Source: Actinomycetes bacterium
GTDB lineage: Bacteria; Actinomycetota; Actinomycetes; Streptosporangiales; Streptosporangiaceae
NCBI GenBank assembly: GCA_021793235.1
Contig: JAJYTD010000008.1
Location: 62,001 to 126,000 of the forward strand
DNA length: 64,000 nt
Reading direction: 5' to 3'
Every line of letters starts with the position of its first letter. Within the stretch, counting starts at the first letter, position 1. A program made the position numbers and the translations under genes. Shown piece after piece: positions 36,358-45,232 of the stretch. The notes under the pieces were generated by a model. It searched no databases. It worked only from the letters and a program-made list of their open reading frames with translations, and was not told the origin of the DNA.

Positions 36358-36729
36358 TTGGCGCTGTACGAGGTGCACGCCCGCAAATGGCAGAACGGGT
36401 GGGAACTGCAGATCGGAGACGTGGGCGTGACCTGGTCGCCGACACTCCGCGGCGCTGTCGCGCGTGCCCGCGAGCACATCAGCGCGCACCTGCCGGCCGA
36501 GGAGCACGACGTTGAAATACGGGTCCTGCCCACGGTCGGCGACGATCTCGACCGGGTGGCTCAGGAGACCCGAACGGCCCTGGAGGAGGCGGAGGAGGCA
36601 CTGCGCGTCGCCTCGGCCAAGACCCGGCAGGCCGTCTATCGGCTGACCAACGCGGGGCTCAGTACCGATGACGTCTCCCACCTGCTGGGGCTCTCCCCTG
36701 ACCAGCTGCACGAACTCGTTGCCGACTGA
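36358..36729 (+). CDS. HicB-like protein with C-terminal helix-turn-helix
   Basis: This roughly 123-residue protein starts with a HicB-like beta-alpha-beta half (LYEVHARKWQNGWELQIGDVGVTWSPTLRGA). A charged helical stretch of about 40 residues follows (DDLDRVAQETRTALEEAEEAL), and a small helix-turn-helix (RLTNAGLSTDDVSHLLGLSPDQL) closes the protein. Such proteins are common orphan regulators in actinobacteria. No HicA toxin gene is beside it. The start is TTG at 36358 (AGGGAGGG five bases upstream) or GTG at 36355. It may be the regulator of the two upstream genes, but that is inference from order. Confidence 0.75.
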   Translation: MALYEVHARKWQNGWELQIGDVGVTWSPTLRGAVARAREHISAHLPAEEHDVEIRVLPTVGDDLDRVAQETRTALEEAEEALRVASAKTRQAVYRLTNAGLSTDDVSHLLGLSPDQLHELVAD

Positions 36730-36798
36730 TCCGGCCGGCCGCCGCTCGGGGGAGGCCGACCGGCCCCTGCTCCACCGGCCCACACCCCATGCACATAC

Positions 36799-36813
36799 CA
36801 GACGGTCGGTCTG
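36799..36813. promoter_or_regulatory. TetR-type operator upstream of the MaoC gene
   Basis: CAGAC-GGTCG-GTCTG is an inverted repeat with 5-base arms. A GATAGA box, similar to a -10 element, lies at 36815-36820. The site is about 50 bases upstream of the MaoC-like start, a position where a repressor would block transcription. The TetR family is suggested by the site's length and form only. Confidence 0.5.
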
Positions 36814-36863
36814 CGATAGAGTCGGCGCCAGGTTCCAACCGGCCGTGAGGAGCGCACACAATC

Positions 36864-37319
36864 ATGCGGACATTCGCCGATGTCTTTGAACTGGTCGCCG
36901 CCGAGGGCGAGCACCTGGGCTACAGCGACTGGCTCACCATCACCCAGGACCGCATCGACCGGTTCGCCGACGCCACTGGCGACCACCAGTGGATCCACGT
37001 GGACCGGGAGAAGGCAGCGGCGGGGCCGTTCGGCACCACGATCGCGCACGGATACCTCTCCCTCTCCCTCCTCCCCCATTTCGGGCCCCAGATCTACACG
37101 CTGGAGAAGCCCCCGACGATGGGGGTCAACTACGGCCTGAACCGGGTCCGCTTCCTGCAGCCGGTCACCGAGGGCTCGCGGGTGCGCGGCGGTATCGAAC
37201 TCACCGAGGCCAAAGAGACCCCCAAGGGCCGGCTGCTGACGATGCAGCACCAGGTGGACATCGAGGGCGAAGAGCGCGCGGCCCTGGTCGCCGAAGCGCT
37301 CGTGCTGCTCGTCCCCTGA
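36864..37319 (+). CDS. MaoC-family enoyl hydratase
   Basis: This 151-residue single hot-dog-fold protein hydrates enoyl-CoA esters. The hydratase signature FADATGDHQWIHVD at residues 34-47 contains the catalytic Asp and His, and GPFGTTIAHGYLSLSLLP follows. It is about the normal length for an (R)-specific hydratase and acts in fatty acyl-CoA metabolism. The ATG at 36864 follows GAGGAG. An operator-like repeat lies upstream. It converges on the hypothetical protein gene 22 bases away. Confidence 0.92.
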   Translation: MRTFADVFELVAAEGEHLGYSDWLTITQDRIDRFADATGDHQWIHVDREKAAAGPFGTTIAHGYLSLSLLPHFGPQIYTLEKPPTMGVNYGLNRVRFLQPVTEGSRVRGGIELTEAKETPKGRLLTMQHQVDIEGEERAALVAEALVLLVP

Positions 37320-37340
37320 CTTTGGCCGCGCGGTCGGCCC

Positions 37341-37799
37341 TCAGCGGAGCAAGCCGATCAACCGCCTTTTCACCGGACCGGGTGCGCGCCAGCGGAGCCG
37401 ACGCTCCAGCCGGTCGGCACGGGCACGCTCCCGGGCGGCCTCCTGTTCGGCCCGCCTCAGCCGGTCCTGCCAGTCCTTGGGCGGCTCCGGTACGGCTTCT
37501 CCGCCGCCGGCCAGGATCCCGGCAGCGGAGACCCAGTGCACGCCGTAGACCTCCTCGACCATCCGATCCAGGTCGGTGTCTTCGGCGCCGAGGTGGCGCG
37601 CCCGGGCGAAAGCCGCCGTGCGCTCCAGCCGGACGGCGCCGCGGCCGTGCGGCGGCGCCCCCGGCACGGCCACGCAGACCAGTCCGGCGTTCTCGGCGTC
37701 CGCTGTCTCGGTGAGCACGGCCAGTCCGCGGCGTGCGGGCCGACATCCGGCCGTGTCGCCGTCCCGGTGCTTTCGGCTGCCGTCACCGGTGATCGCCAC
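37341..37799 (-). CDS. Hypothetical protein downstream of a glycosyltransferase
   Basis: This 152-residue protein starts at GTG 37799 and overlaps the end of the glycosyltransferase gene by 17 bases. Residues 25-75 look folded (GLAVLTETADAENAGLVCVAVPG, RTAAFARARHLGAED). The C-terminal 50 residues form a highly charged coiled coil (RLRRAEQEAARERARADRLERRL) ending in PVKRRLIGLLR, a possible membrane-surface helix. The coiled-coil tail suggests it binds a partner, perhaps the neighbouring glycosyltransferase. I do not recognise the family. Confidence 0.65.
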   Translation of the reverse strand: MAITGDGSRKHRDGDTAGCRPARRGLAVLTETADAENAGLVCVAVPGAPPHGRGAVRLERTAAFARARHLGAEDTDLDRMVEEVYGVHWVSAAGILAGGGEAVPEPPKDWQDRLRRAEQEAARERARADRLERRLRWRAPGPVKRRLIGLLR

Positions 37800-39789
37800 C
37801 CCGGTCCCCTTCCCATGTCCACTCGTGCTCCATCAATGCGCTGGTGCGCCTGCCCGGCCACTGTCGGAGGCCGCCGCGCAGGAAGTAGCCGAGGTCCTCG
37901 GCCCAGGTGTGGCCGCGGGCCCTGCGGCGCATCATGTATCCCAGCCCGTGCGTCCGGTAGATCCGCCCGCCCGCGTTGTCCACCGCCAGCAGCAGTTGTG
38001 TATCGATGGCCCGGGGCAGCGGGCGGAATCCGCCGACGTCCTCCAGCGCACCGCGGTCCATCAGCAGCGACCCTCCGGCCACGAACCGGGTGGCGAGTTC
38101 GGTCTCTCCTCCCCGCCACACGGTCCGGTCGATCTCCTCCAGGTAGACGAACTCCTGCGCACAACCGACCAGGTCCGCACCCGCGTAGGTGCGGGCCAGG
38201 AGCAGGTCGGCGAGATGCTCGGGCCCGTACCAGTCGTCGTCGTCCCACTTGGCGATGGCAGTGCCCCCCGCCCGGGCCACCGCGTCGTTGAGCACCGAGC
38301 CGAACACCTGATCCCCGTCGGCTTCATGGACGGTGAGCTCGCGCCCGGTGGCCTCGCGGAAGGCGGCGATCGCCGAGTCCACCTCCGGCAGATCGGCACC
38401 GAATCCGTGCAGAGTGAGCACGACGTCGTATTCCACTCGGCGCTGGCGGGCCACCTGCCGCAGCGCGAAGTCCACCATCTGCGGCCTGCGGGTGCACAGC
38501 AGTACCGAGACCCCGGGCTCCGGCGCGGGCGGGAGCCCTGCTGCTGTCCCCAGAGACCGCCAGCGGGCCAGCACCCCGTGTGTACGCAGCGCCTCCCGCC
38601 GGAGCCGGACGCTGTGCTCCTCCCGGAGCAGCCGATCGCCGAGGTCGGCTTCCCGCACCGACGTCAGCAACCCGATGACCCCCGCTCCCAGCGCGTGTGC
38701 CCACGGCGGAACGCGGTCGGCGATCAGCGGTACCCCGCCGGCCGCCAGGCCGGCGACGGCCCGCACCGCTGCGAGCGGACCGCTGTGCCCGGACCAGCCG
38801 ACCCGGACTCCGCGCAGGTTCCGGAGCCGGACCAGGTCGACATCGGTGACCGTCCCCGCACTCGACAGGCGGGCGTGCACCCGGCGCGGGCCCGCGATGA
38901 CAGGCCGCCCGTCGCGCACCGTGAGATCGGCGACCTCGCCGCCGCACTCGGTGGTGAACCCGATCGGGTTCACCACCATCTCGTCGATCGGCGGCACATG
39001 CGAGGGCCCCAGCTCCCCAGGCGCGTCCTCCCTGATCCGCGCGATTCCTCCGGGGCCGGCGAGCCGGCCCCAGGACAGCCCGTCCAGCCCGGGGCGGTCC
39101 AGTGCGGGGACCCGGGGCTGCTCCCACTGCGGCAGCGCGCTGTCGCGCGTCCGCAGTACGAGGTCGGCGATCGGGGTGACTCTTCGCGTCGGTACCGGGC
39201 CTGCGGCCTTGACACCGGACGTTTCGGGGGCGCCGGGACGCCACAGGCCGGCGTCCGGGCCGTGCAGTGCGGGCAGCGGCACGGCTGCGGGCGGGCGGTG
39301 CCGTCCGCGCGTGCCCGAGGCCACCGCGTCGAGCACGCGGGAGACTTCGGCCGGTTCCAGAAAGCGCAGTTCGCAGGCCCATCCCCCGGTGCTGTCGTCG
39401 AGCCGCCGAACGCGCAGGTCGTGGAGGTCGCGCCACTGGCCCAGTCCGGGGGCGGTGGGCAGCGGCGGTTCCTGGTGCCGGGAGCCGGCCGCGATGACGA
39501 CGGCCACCTGTTCGGCGCGCGGCAGTCGGGAGCTTGACGTGACCGCCCGGCGCAGGTCGGTGAGGGAGGCTGCGACCACGGCGACGAGGCCGGCCGCGGT
39601 CTCCTGCTCCTCCTTGTCAAAAAGCCGGATGTCCTGCTCCAGACGTACGCTGTCGAGATCGGCGACCTTGTCGTGCTCTTCCAGGGGCAGCCGCGTGAGG
39701 TGGGCCGCTGCCCCCTCACCAATGTGGCACAGCACGGCGGGGCGGTTCCCGCGCAGCCGGAGCCCTTCCCTCAGCAGAGCGGTGATCAC
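37783..39789 (-). CDS. Two-domain glycosyltransferase with C-terminal GT2 domain
   Basis: This 668-residue protein has a C-terminal family 2 glycosyltransferase domain (about residues 440-650) starting GVSVLLCTRRPQMVDFALRQV, with the DxD-like metal site AKWDDDDWYGPEH and RFVAGGSLLMDRGAL. The N-terminal 430 residues include GVRVGWSGHSGPLAAVRAVAGLAAGGVPLIADRV, recalling a second, degenerate sugar-transferase-like domain. It has no membrane segment. The GTG start overlaps the methyltransferase stop as GTGA, so the two are coupled. Together they probably decorate a cell-surface polymer; the donor and acceptor are unknown. Confidence 0.8.
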   Translation of the reverse strand: MITALLREGLRLRGNRPAVLCHIGEGAAAHLTRLPLEEHDKVADLDSVRLEQDIRLFDKEEQETAAGLVAVVAASLTDLRRAVTSSSRLPRAEQVAVVIAAGSRHQEPPLPTAPGLGQWRDLHDLRVRRLDDSTGGWACELRFLEPAEVSRVLDAVASGTRGRHRPPAAVPLPALHGPDAGLWRPGAPETSGVKAAGPVPTRRVTPIADLVLRTRDSALPQWEQPRVPALDRPGLDGLSWGRLAGPGGIARIREDAPGELGPSHVPPIDEMVVNPIGFTTECGGEVADLTVRDGRPVIAGPRRVHARLSSAGTVTDVDLVRLRNLRGVRVGWSGHSGPLAAVRAVAGLAAGGVPLIADRVPPWAHALGAGVIGLLTSVREADLGDRLLREEHSVRLRREALRTHGVLARWRSLGTAAGLPPAPEPGVSVLLCTRRPQMVDFALRQVARQRRVEYDVVLTLHGFGADLPEVDSAIAAFREATGRELTVHEADGDQVFGSVLNDAVARAGGTAIAKWDDDDWYGPEHLADLLLARTYAGADLVGCAQEFVYLEEIDRTVWRGGETELATRFVAGGSLLMDRGALEDVGGFRPLPRAIDTQLLLAVDNAGGRIYRTHGLGYMMRRRARGHTWAEDLGYFLRGGLRQWPGRRTSALMEHEWTWEGDRGGDHR

Positions 39790-40796
39790 GATGCGTTCCG
39801 GGTGAAGACGCGGGCGCCCTTCTCCGTCACCTCGTCACGGGAGGTCAGCTCCTGGTGCTCGGTCAGCCAGCGGTCGCTGATGGCGCGTTCGTCGCCGCGG
39901 TCGGCGTCGTCGAGGACGAGGACCGCGTCGAAAGCGCAGCGCGGCAGCAGCACCGGTACGGCCGGGTAGCGCGCCTGCTCCGCCGTCGCCTCGGGCGGGC
40001 CGTCAACGAACACCAGCCCGATGCCGTGCAGGTCCGCGACCGCCTGCTCGTCGTACCACGGCCGGGGCGCCGCCGAGTCGGCCTGGCCCGGAGGCGTCCA
40101 GTCGGTGAGCGGGGCGTGCCGGACCTCGACGACGTCGCTCAGGCCGTGGGCGGCCACCAGTTCCCGGGACAGTTCCGCGTAGCGCTCGTCGTGCTCCAGC
40201 GCCACCAGGCGGCCACCGCCCGCCCGACGCAGCGCGTAGCCCATCCAGACGCTGGAGGCACCGCTCCCGCACTCCACCACCAGCGTGGGCCGGTGCTCGT
40301 CAATGGCCGCGACCAGGATCCGCAGCACATCCGGCGATGCCGCCCAGCCACGCAGGGACGGCATGAAGGGGGCCGTGTTCTCCAAAGCGAGGAAGTCGCG
40401 GAGCTCGGTCCAGGCGACCTGCTGTTCGTAGTCGTGGCGGCCCTGCCGGACGAGGTCGCGGGCGAGCCCGGGCAGCGACTGCTTCCGGATCCGCCGCACC
40501 TCGCCCTTAGTCGCGTCGAGCGAACTGATGATCTCCACCCGGTCCTGGGCTATCGCCTCGGAGACTCTGTGCGTGTGCGCGTCCAGTTCCCTGCTCAGTC
40601 GCCGCACCATGCGGGTCAGCCGCCACACGAGGATTCCGGTCCCCCCGGCGGCGACGCCGACCGCGCCGGTGGCGGCCAGCTGCACGGCGGCGACCCAGTC
40701 GAGGAGGCCCAGCACGGCCAGGACGCTGAGCCCTGCGGCTCCGATGAGGCCCGAGGCGACCGCTAAGACCGTGAATCGGGCACGTAGGGATCGCAC
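39786..40796 (-). CDS. Membrane-anchored SAM-dependent methyltransferase
   Basis: This 336-residue protein begins with two transmembrane helices (about residues 10-30 and 35-55). A coiled-coil stalk (RRLSRELDAHTHRVSEAIAQ) and then a class I methyltransferase domain follow, with TLVVECGSGASSVWMGYALR, LVALEHDERYAELS and LVFVDGPPEA. The start GTG at 40796 has CTGGAGG upstream; the frame before it is not coding-like. It is followed by an overlapping glycosyltransferase gene. Membrane tethering suggests modification of an envelope glycan at the inner face of the membrane. Confidence 0.82.
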   Translation of the reverse strand: MRSLRARFTVLAVASGLIGAAGLSVLAVLGLLDWVAAVQLAATGAVGVAAGGTGILVWRLTRMVRRLSRELDAHTHRVSEAIAQDRVEIISSLDATKGEVRRIRKQSLPGLARDLVRQGRHDYEQQVAWTELRDFLALENTAPFMPSLRGWAASPDVLRILVAAIDEHRPTLVVECGSGASSVWMGYALRRAGGGRLVALEHDERYAELSRELVAAHGLSDVVEVRHAPLTDWTPPGQADSAAPRPWYDEQAVADLHGIGLVFVDGPPEATAEQARYPAVPVLLPRCAFDAVLVLDDADRGDERAISDRWLTEHQELTSRDEVTEKGARVFTRNAS

Positions 40797-41155
40797 GGTG
40801 AGACCTCCAGAGTCATCGGGGAGACCCCGCCCTCGGCGCCCCGGCGATGTGTCGGGGCAGGCTCCGACAGCGCCCGGCGGGCCGGTGCGCACCGGCCCGG
40901 AGGCAAAGACCTGCGGCGGGATGGAAATGACACTAACGCACGGAATGCGGATGCGGTAAGGAGAAATCGCGTTCAAAACACACGCATCTCTGAATTCCAT
41001 TTTCGTTCACCGGAGAATAACCGCCGATTCACGGAATTGGCCGGACATCCCGATTCCCGGGATGCCGTCGCCGGTCCGCTCACCAGCCCGTCGCCGCCAG
41101 GCGCCTCCTCCGGCAGGGATGCCAGGGTGCGCCCGCGAACACCGCGAACCGCCCA
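40797..41155. other. Intergenic region
   Basis: About 360 bases upstream of the methyltransferase operon contain a relatively AT-rich part at 40920-41040 that may hold its promoter. No gene is supported. Confidence 0.4.
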
Positions 41156-41475
41156 ATGCGTTGGCCAAAGGAAGGCCTCAGACGGCGGTGGGACAACGGC
41201 AACCCGGCCGGGGTCATCACCGCGTTCGCCCAGTCCCTTGCCATCCGCCCCGGCCCTGGCCGCAGGACCAGCGTCTGGACGTGTGCCGCTTCTACGTGCG
41301 CACGGTGACCGCCGACACCGAGGCGTTCCTCGCCGACAAGCCCAACCGGTCGACCGTGTGGCTGGAGGACGCGCAGGCCTGGTTCCCCCGCTTCTGGGAC
41401 CGCATCGGCGGAGAGGGCGACTACTCTGCGGCCGCCGCCGAGTTCGGCGTCAAGCACAACGCGAGCGCGTCCTGA
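41156..41475 (+). pseudogene. Frameshifted small gene of unknown function
   Basis: Two adjacent frames both look coding. From ATG 41156 the frame reads MRWPKEGL..RRWDNGNPAGVITAFAQSL, with third positions nearly all G or C. After about 41240 that quality moves to another frame, which contains DVCRFYVRTVTADTEAF, KPNRSTVWLEDAQAWFPRFW and a natural end GVKHNASAS before TGA. A single-base change in the C-rich run around 41240-41275 would join them into a protein of about 105 residues. I do not know the family. A sequencing error cannot be excluded. Confidence 0.5.
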
Positions 41476-41700
41476 CCCGTCCGACCGTGCCCGCCCGGAG
41501 CGCGAGAGACCGGCGGGGCCGTGGCCGGAGCACGCCGGTATGGCGCCGATCGCCCGGGGGTGCCCGCCAAGCGGCCAATCCCCGATCGCACTGCCATGCA
41601 GGCGGTACCGGGCGGATCGCGCCGTTGCTGATAGCTTTTTACCTGCGACCAAGATCGCTAGCACACCGAAAAACGTGTCAGAGGAAGGTGCGTAAGTCAC

Positions 41701-42315
41701 ATGCCTGCGCCGTATTCGCTTCCGGATTTGCCCTACGACTACGCGGCACTGGAGCCGTGGATCTCCGGCCAGATCATGGAGCTCCACCATGACAAGCACC
41801 ATGCCACCTATGTCAAGGGCGCCAACGACGCTCTGGAGAAGATGGCCGAGGCCCGCGACAAGAGTGAGCTGGGCAACATCAACCTGCTCGAGAAGAACCT
41901 GGCGTTCAACCTGGCCGGCCACGTCAACCACAGCGTCTTCTGGCCGAACCTCTCCCCGGACGGCGGCGACAAGCCCGAAGGCGAACTGGGCGCCGCGATC
42001 GACGACCAGTTCGGGTCCTTCGACGCTTTCCGCGCGCACTTCAGCGCCGTTGCGACCGGTGTTCAGGGCTCCGGTTGGGCGATCCTCGCCTGGGACATCC
42101 TCGGCCAGCGGCTGATCATCGAGCAGCTCTACGACCACCAGGGCAACCTGGCCGCGGGCTCCTACCCGCTGCTGATGCTGGACATGTGGGAGCACGCCTT
42201 CTACCTGCAGTACAAGAACGTCAAGGCGGACTACGTCAAGGCGTTCTGGAACGTCGTCAACTGGGCGGACGTGCAGCGCCGCTTCGATGACGCGCGCAAG
42301 GTGAGCCTGGCCTAG
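41701..42315 (+). CDS. sodA: Superoxide dismutase, Fe/Mn type
   Basis: This 204-residue enzyme converts superoxide to oxygen and hydrogen peroxide. All four metal ligands are in place: His in [16 protein letters not shown], His in [12 protein letters not shown], and Asp and His in [23 protein letters not shown] is also typical. Sequence reading alone does not decide between iron and manganese. No signal peptide is present. The ATG has GAGGAAGG upstream at somewhat long spacing. A perfect 12-base-pair hairpin follows. Confidence 0.96.
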   Translation: MPAPYSLPDLPYDYAALEPWISGQIMELHHDKHHATYVKGANDALEKMAEARDKSELGNINLLEKNLAFNLAGHVNHSVFWPNLSPDGGDKPEGELGAAIDDQFGSFDAFRAHFSAVATGVQGSGWAILAWDILGQRLIIEQLYDHQGNLAAGSYPLLMLDMWEHAFYLQYKNVKADYVKAFWNVVNWADVQRRFDDARKVSLA

Positions 42316-42369
42316 GCCGCACTGGCGGCGAACCGTCCGCCGGTACCTGCGGGCGGGAACAAGAGCACA

Positions 42370-42396
42370 GGGGCGGCGCCCTCCGGGCGCCGCCCC
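42370..42396 (+). terminator. Terminator after superoxide dismutase
   Basis: GGGGCGGCGCCC (42370-42381) pairs perfectly with GGGCGCCGCCCC (42385-42396) around a TCC loop and is followed by TTGT. It also stands just beyond the convergent HAD gene's stop and may serve both. Confidence 0.8.
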
Positions 42397-42415
42397 TTGT
42401 CGGCTGCCTGAGCCC

Positions 42416-43099
42416 TCACGGCTGGAGCGCCCGGACGGCCGCAGCGGGTGAGGAGACCACGGGGTGCCCCGTGGCTTCCAAGCGGTCCCGGCTCATCAGG
42501 CCGCCGGCGACGAGGATGGCGTGCGCTCCGGCCTCGCGCGCGGCGCGCGCGTCGTCGTCGATGTCGCCGATGAGCACCACCGTCGCCGGGTCGATGCCCT
42601 GCTCTTCCAGGTGCCCCACGAGATGTTCGGCCTTGGAGTCGTGCACGGCGTCGAACCTGCGCCCGTCGACACGGGTGAAGTGCTCCGCCAGGCCGCGTTC
42701 GGCGACCAACGGCACGACGTGGTCGTGGTCTGCCATGGACAGCAGTGATTGGGATCCGCCGGCCGCCGACCAGTCCCGCAGGACATCAGGGACGCCTTCA
42801 GCCAGTCGGCAGGCGGGCAGCGCCTCGCTGTAGTGCAGATGGTATATCCGGTTCATCCGCTCCCATTCGCCGTCGGCGAATGGGCGGCCGAGCAGCTCCT
42901 CATAGCAGGCGATGATCGGCCTGCGGAAGATGGAGCGCCAGTGGTCGAGACCGACGGGGGCGCGCCCGAACTGCGCGCAGATCCGGTTCACGGCGGTGAG
43001 GTTGGCGTGGTTGTCGTCGAGCAGGGTCCCGTTCCAATCCCAGACGATGTGGTGGACCTCTGATCGGTGAGGGAACACGTAATCTGCCACATCCTGCAC
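42416..43099 (-). CDS. HAD-family hydrolase with DxN motif
   Basis: This 227-residue phosphatase-like protein has HAD motif I as IVWDWNGTLLDD. The second aspartate of the usual DxDGT is asparagine, a variant known in some HAD proteins that may weaken acid-base catalysis. Motif II is LLSMADHD, motif III the Lys in DSKAEHL, and motif IV VVLIGDIDDDARAAREAG. The cap domain lies at residues 38-115. The start is GTG at 43099. The substrate is unknown. Confidence 0.82.
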   Translation of the reverse strand: MQDVADYVFPHRSEVHHIVWDWNGTLLDDNHANLTAVNRICAQFGRAPVGLDHWRSIFRRPIIACYEELLGRPFADGEWERMNRIYHLHYSEALPACRLAEGVPDVLRDWSAAGGSQSLLSMADHDHVVPLVAERGLAEHFTRVDGRRFDAVHDSKAEHLVGHLEEQGIDPATVVLIGDIDDDARAAREAGAHAILVAGGLMSRDRLEATGHPVVSSPAAAVRALQP

Positions 43100-43237
43100 T
43101 GTAAGGGCATACGGGGACCCTCTGCGGAGGGCGGTGGTTGACTGCGGGACACCCCGGGCATCTGATAGTCACCGAACAGGCACTCAGAGATACTGAACGT
43201 GTCGGTGCCTCCCGCCCCTCGCCCCGAGGACGTACAT

Positions 43238-45190
43238 ATGCGATATGCTTTTTGTCTCGCGCTCCCCGCCGCGGTGGTTCTCGTCTCGACCGCTGTGGCC
43301 GCACCCGCTGCCGCTGAGGCCCCGTCGTTGGTGATCGAGGACGACACCACCCAGCCGGCGTTCTCCTATGCCGACGCGATCTACCACGAGGTCGATATCC
43401 AGACCGAGGCCGACAGCGACGGCGACGGCGCCGCCGACACCGTCCGGCTTCGCGTGATGCGCCCCGAGGAGACCGGCGCGGGCCTGAAGGTCGCCACGAT
43501 CCTGGAGCCCAGCCCTTACTGGGCGGGGGTCAACGAACCCGAGATGTATGACGTCGACCTCGACGACGACAACGCCGGTACGGTGCCCGGCGGGTGGCGG
43601 CCGGAAAGCGACGGGCTCACCGGTGACGACGATCCGGGACTGGCCGCGGCACCGGGCGGGCCGTCCGCCGAGGGGACCCTGTTCGGCTACTACGACAACT
43701 ACTTCCTGCCGCGCGGCTACGCCATCGCCCAACTCGACAGCGTGGGAAGCGGGGACTCCACCGGTTGCCCGACCACGGGCGGCCGCAATGAGACGCTCGG
43801 GGTGAAGGCCGCCGTGGACTGGCTGAACGGCCGCGCATCCGGGTGGGATCCCGACGGCGGCGAGGTCACCGCAGAGGAATGGTCCACCGGCGACGTCGCC
43901 ATGACCGGGATCTCCTACAACGGGACCCTGCCCGTGGCCGCGGCCACCACTGGGGTGGAGGGCCTGCGGACCATCGTGCCGCAAGGCGCCATCTCCTCCT
44001 GGTACGAGTACTACCGCGACAACGGCGGCGTGGTCGCACCGGGCGGCTACCAGGGCGAGGACGCCGATGTCCTCGCCAAAGGGGTCTACACGCGCGCGGA
44101 CACCGACATCTGCCGCTCCGTGATCGAGGGGATCTTCGCGGAGCAGGACCGGGAGAACGGCGACTACACCGATTTCTGGGCGGAGCGCGACTACCGCGAC
44201 GACGCCGGGAGCATCACCGCGAGCGTCTTCCTCGCGCACGGCCTCAACGACTGGAACGTCAAGACCGACCAGGCCGTCCGGCTCTGGGCGGAGTTGGCCG
44301 ACCACGGGGTCCCGCGCAAGCTCTGGCTGTACCAGGCCGGCCATGCCAACCCCTTCCCCCTGCGGACGGACGAGTGGCTGCGCCAGCTCCACTCCTGGTT
44401 CGACTACTGGCTGTACGGCCTCGACAACGGCATCGTGGAGGAGCCGCCGGTCGACATAGAAAACGCCGATCTCAGTTGGTCGCAGCACAGCGACTGGCCG
44501 GTCGAGGGCACCGCTCCGGTGCGGCTGCGGCTGGGCGCCGCTGACGGGGCGATCGGCGAACTCGCCGCGGCCCGCCCGGGCAAGAGCCGGAAAGAGAGCT
44601 TCCGCGACGCCGGGCGGACCCTCACCGCCGACACCCTCGCCACCGATCCGGATGCGGCCGGCCGCAACGCCCTCGTCTACCGCACCGCCGAACTGACCGA
44701 GGACGTGCGCGTCAGCGGAATCCCCGAGATCTCGGTCCGTGCGTCGATGCAGGGCTCCTCGCCGTACCTGACGGCGCTGCTGGTCGACTACGGCACCGAC
44801 ACCCGCCCCACCGGCGCCGTCGACTACGACGAGGACGACGAGGTCTGCTACGGCGAGGGCGTGCCCGAAGACACCGGCTGCACCTTCCCCGCCCGCCACA
44901 TACAGGAGACGGGCGACTACAAGATCGTCACACGCGGCTGGCAGGACGCCCGCAACCGCCGCTCCGACGCCTGGCAGGCGCCGGTCGTCAGCGGCAGGAT
45001 GTACCGGTACTCCTGGCAGATGCAGGCGCAGGACTACGTGTTCAAGGCCGGCCATCGGATCGGCATCGTGCTGATCTCCACCGACCACGACTACACGCTG
45101 CGCTACCCCTCTGGCACGAAGGTCACGGTGGACACCGGTAGGGCCGTGGTGGAACTGCCCGTCTCCAGCGGGCGCTCCGCTCTCACCTGA
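43238..45190 (+). CDS. Exported X-prolyl dipeptidyl peptidase, family S15
   Basis: This 650-residue secreted serine peptidase removes X-Pro dipeptides. A clear signal peptide (residues 1-27, ending AAPAAAEA) precedes the alpha/beta hydrolase domain. The nucleophile is in GISYNGTLP, the Asp in HGLNDWNVK and the His in YQAGHANPFPL. A C-terminal jelly-roll domain begins near SGIPEISVRASMQG and ends with HRIGIVLISTDHDYTLRYP. I chose the ATG at 43238 with GAGGA seven bases upstream rather than an earlier GTG. Acidic Asp-Gly repeats (SDGDGAADTV) near the N-terminus resemble calcium-binding loops. Confidence 0.9.
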   Translation: MRYAFCLALPAAVVLVSTAVAAPAAAEAPSLVIEDDTTQPAFSYADAIYHEVDIQTEADSDGDGAADTVRLRVMRPEETGAGLKVATILEPSPYWAGVNEPEMYDVDLDDDNAGTVPGGWRPESDGLTGDDDPGLAAAPGGPSAEGTLFGYYDNYFLPRGYAIAQLDSVGSGDSTGCPTTGGRNETLGVKAAVDWLNGRASGWDPDGGEVTAEEWSTGDVAMTGISYNGTLPVAAATTGVEGLRTIVPQGAISSWYEYYRDNGGVVAPGGYQGEDADVLAKGVYTRADTDICRSVIEGIFAEQDRENGDYTDFWAERDYRDDAGSITASVFLAHGLNDWNVKTDQAVRLWAELADHGVPRKLWLYQAGHANPFPLRTDEWLRQLHSWFDYWLYGLDNGIVEEPPVDIENADLSWSQHSDWPVEGTAPVRLRLGAADGAIGELAAARPGKSRKESFRDAGRTLTADTLATDPDAAGRNALVYRTAELTEDVRVSGIPEISVRASMQGSSPYLTALLVDYGTDTRPTGAVDYDEDDEVCYGEGVPEDTGCTFPARHIQETGDYKIVTRGWQDARNRRSDAWQAPVVSGRMYRYSWQMQAQDYVFKAGHRIGIVLISTDHDYTLRYPSGTKVTVDTGRAVVELPVSSGRSALT

Positions 45191-45201
45191 GTCCACCGGG
45201 T

Positions 45202-45232
45202 CGGCGGCGGCTTACCGGCCCGGCCGCCGCCG
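45202..45232. terminator. Convergent terminator
   Basis: CGGCGGCGGC (45202-45211) pairs with GCCGCCGCCG (45223-45232). It lies between the stops of the peptidase and the DUF4126 gene. Confidence 0.6.

Noticed and set aside
36358-36729. Type II toxin-antitoxin HicAB
   Set aside because: The HicB-like protein has no HicA partner on either side.
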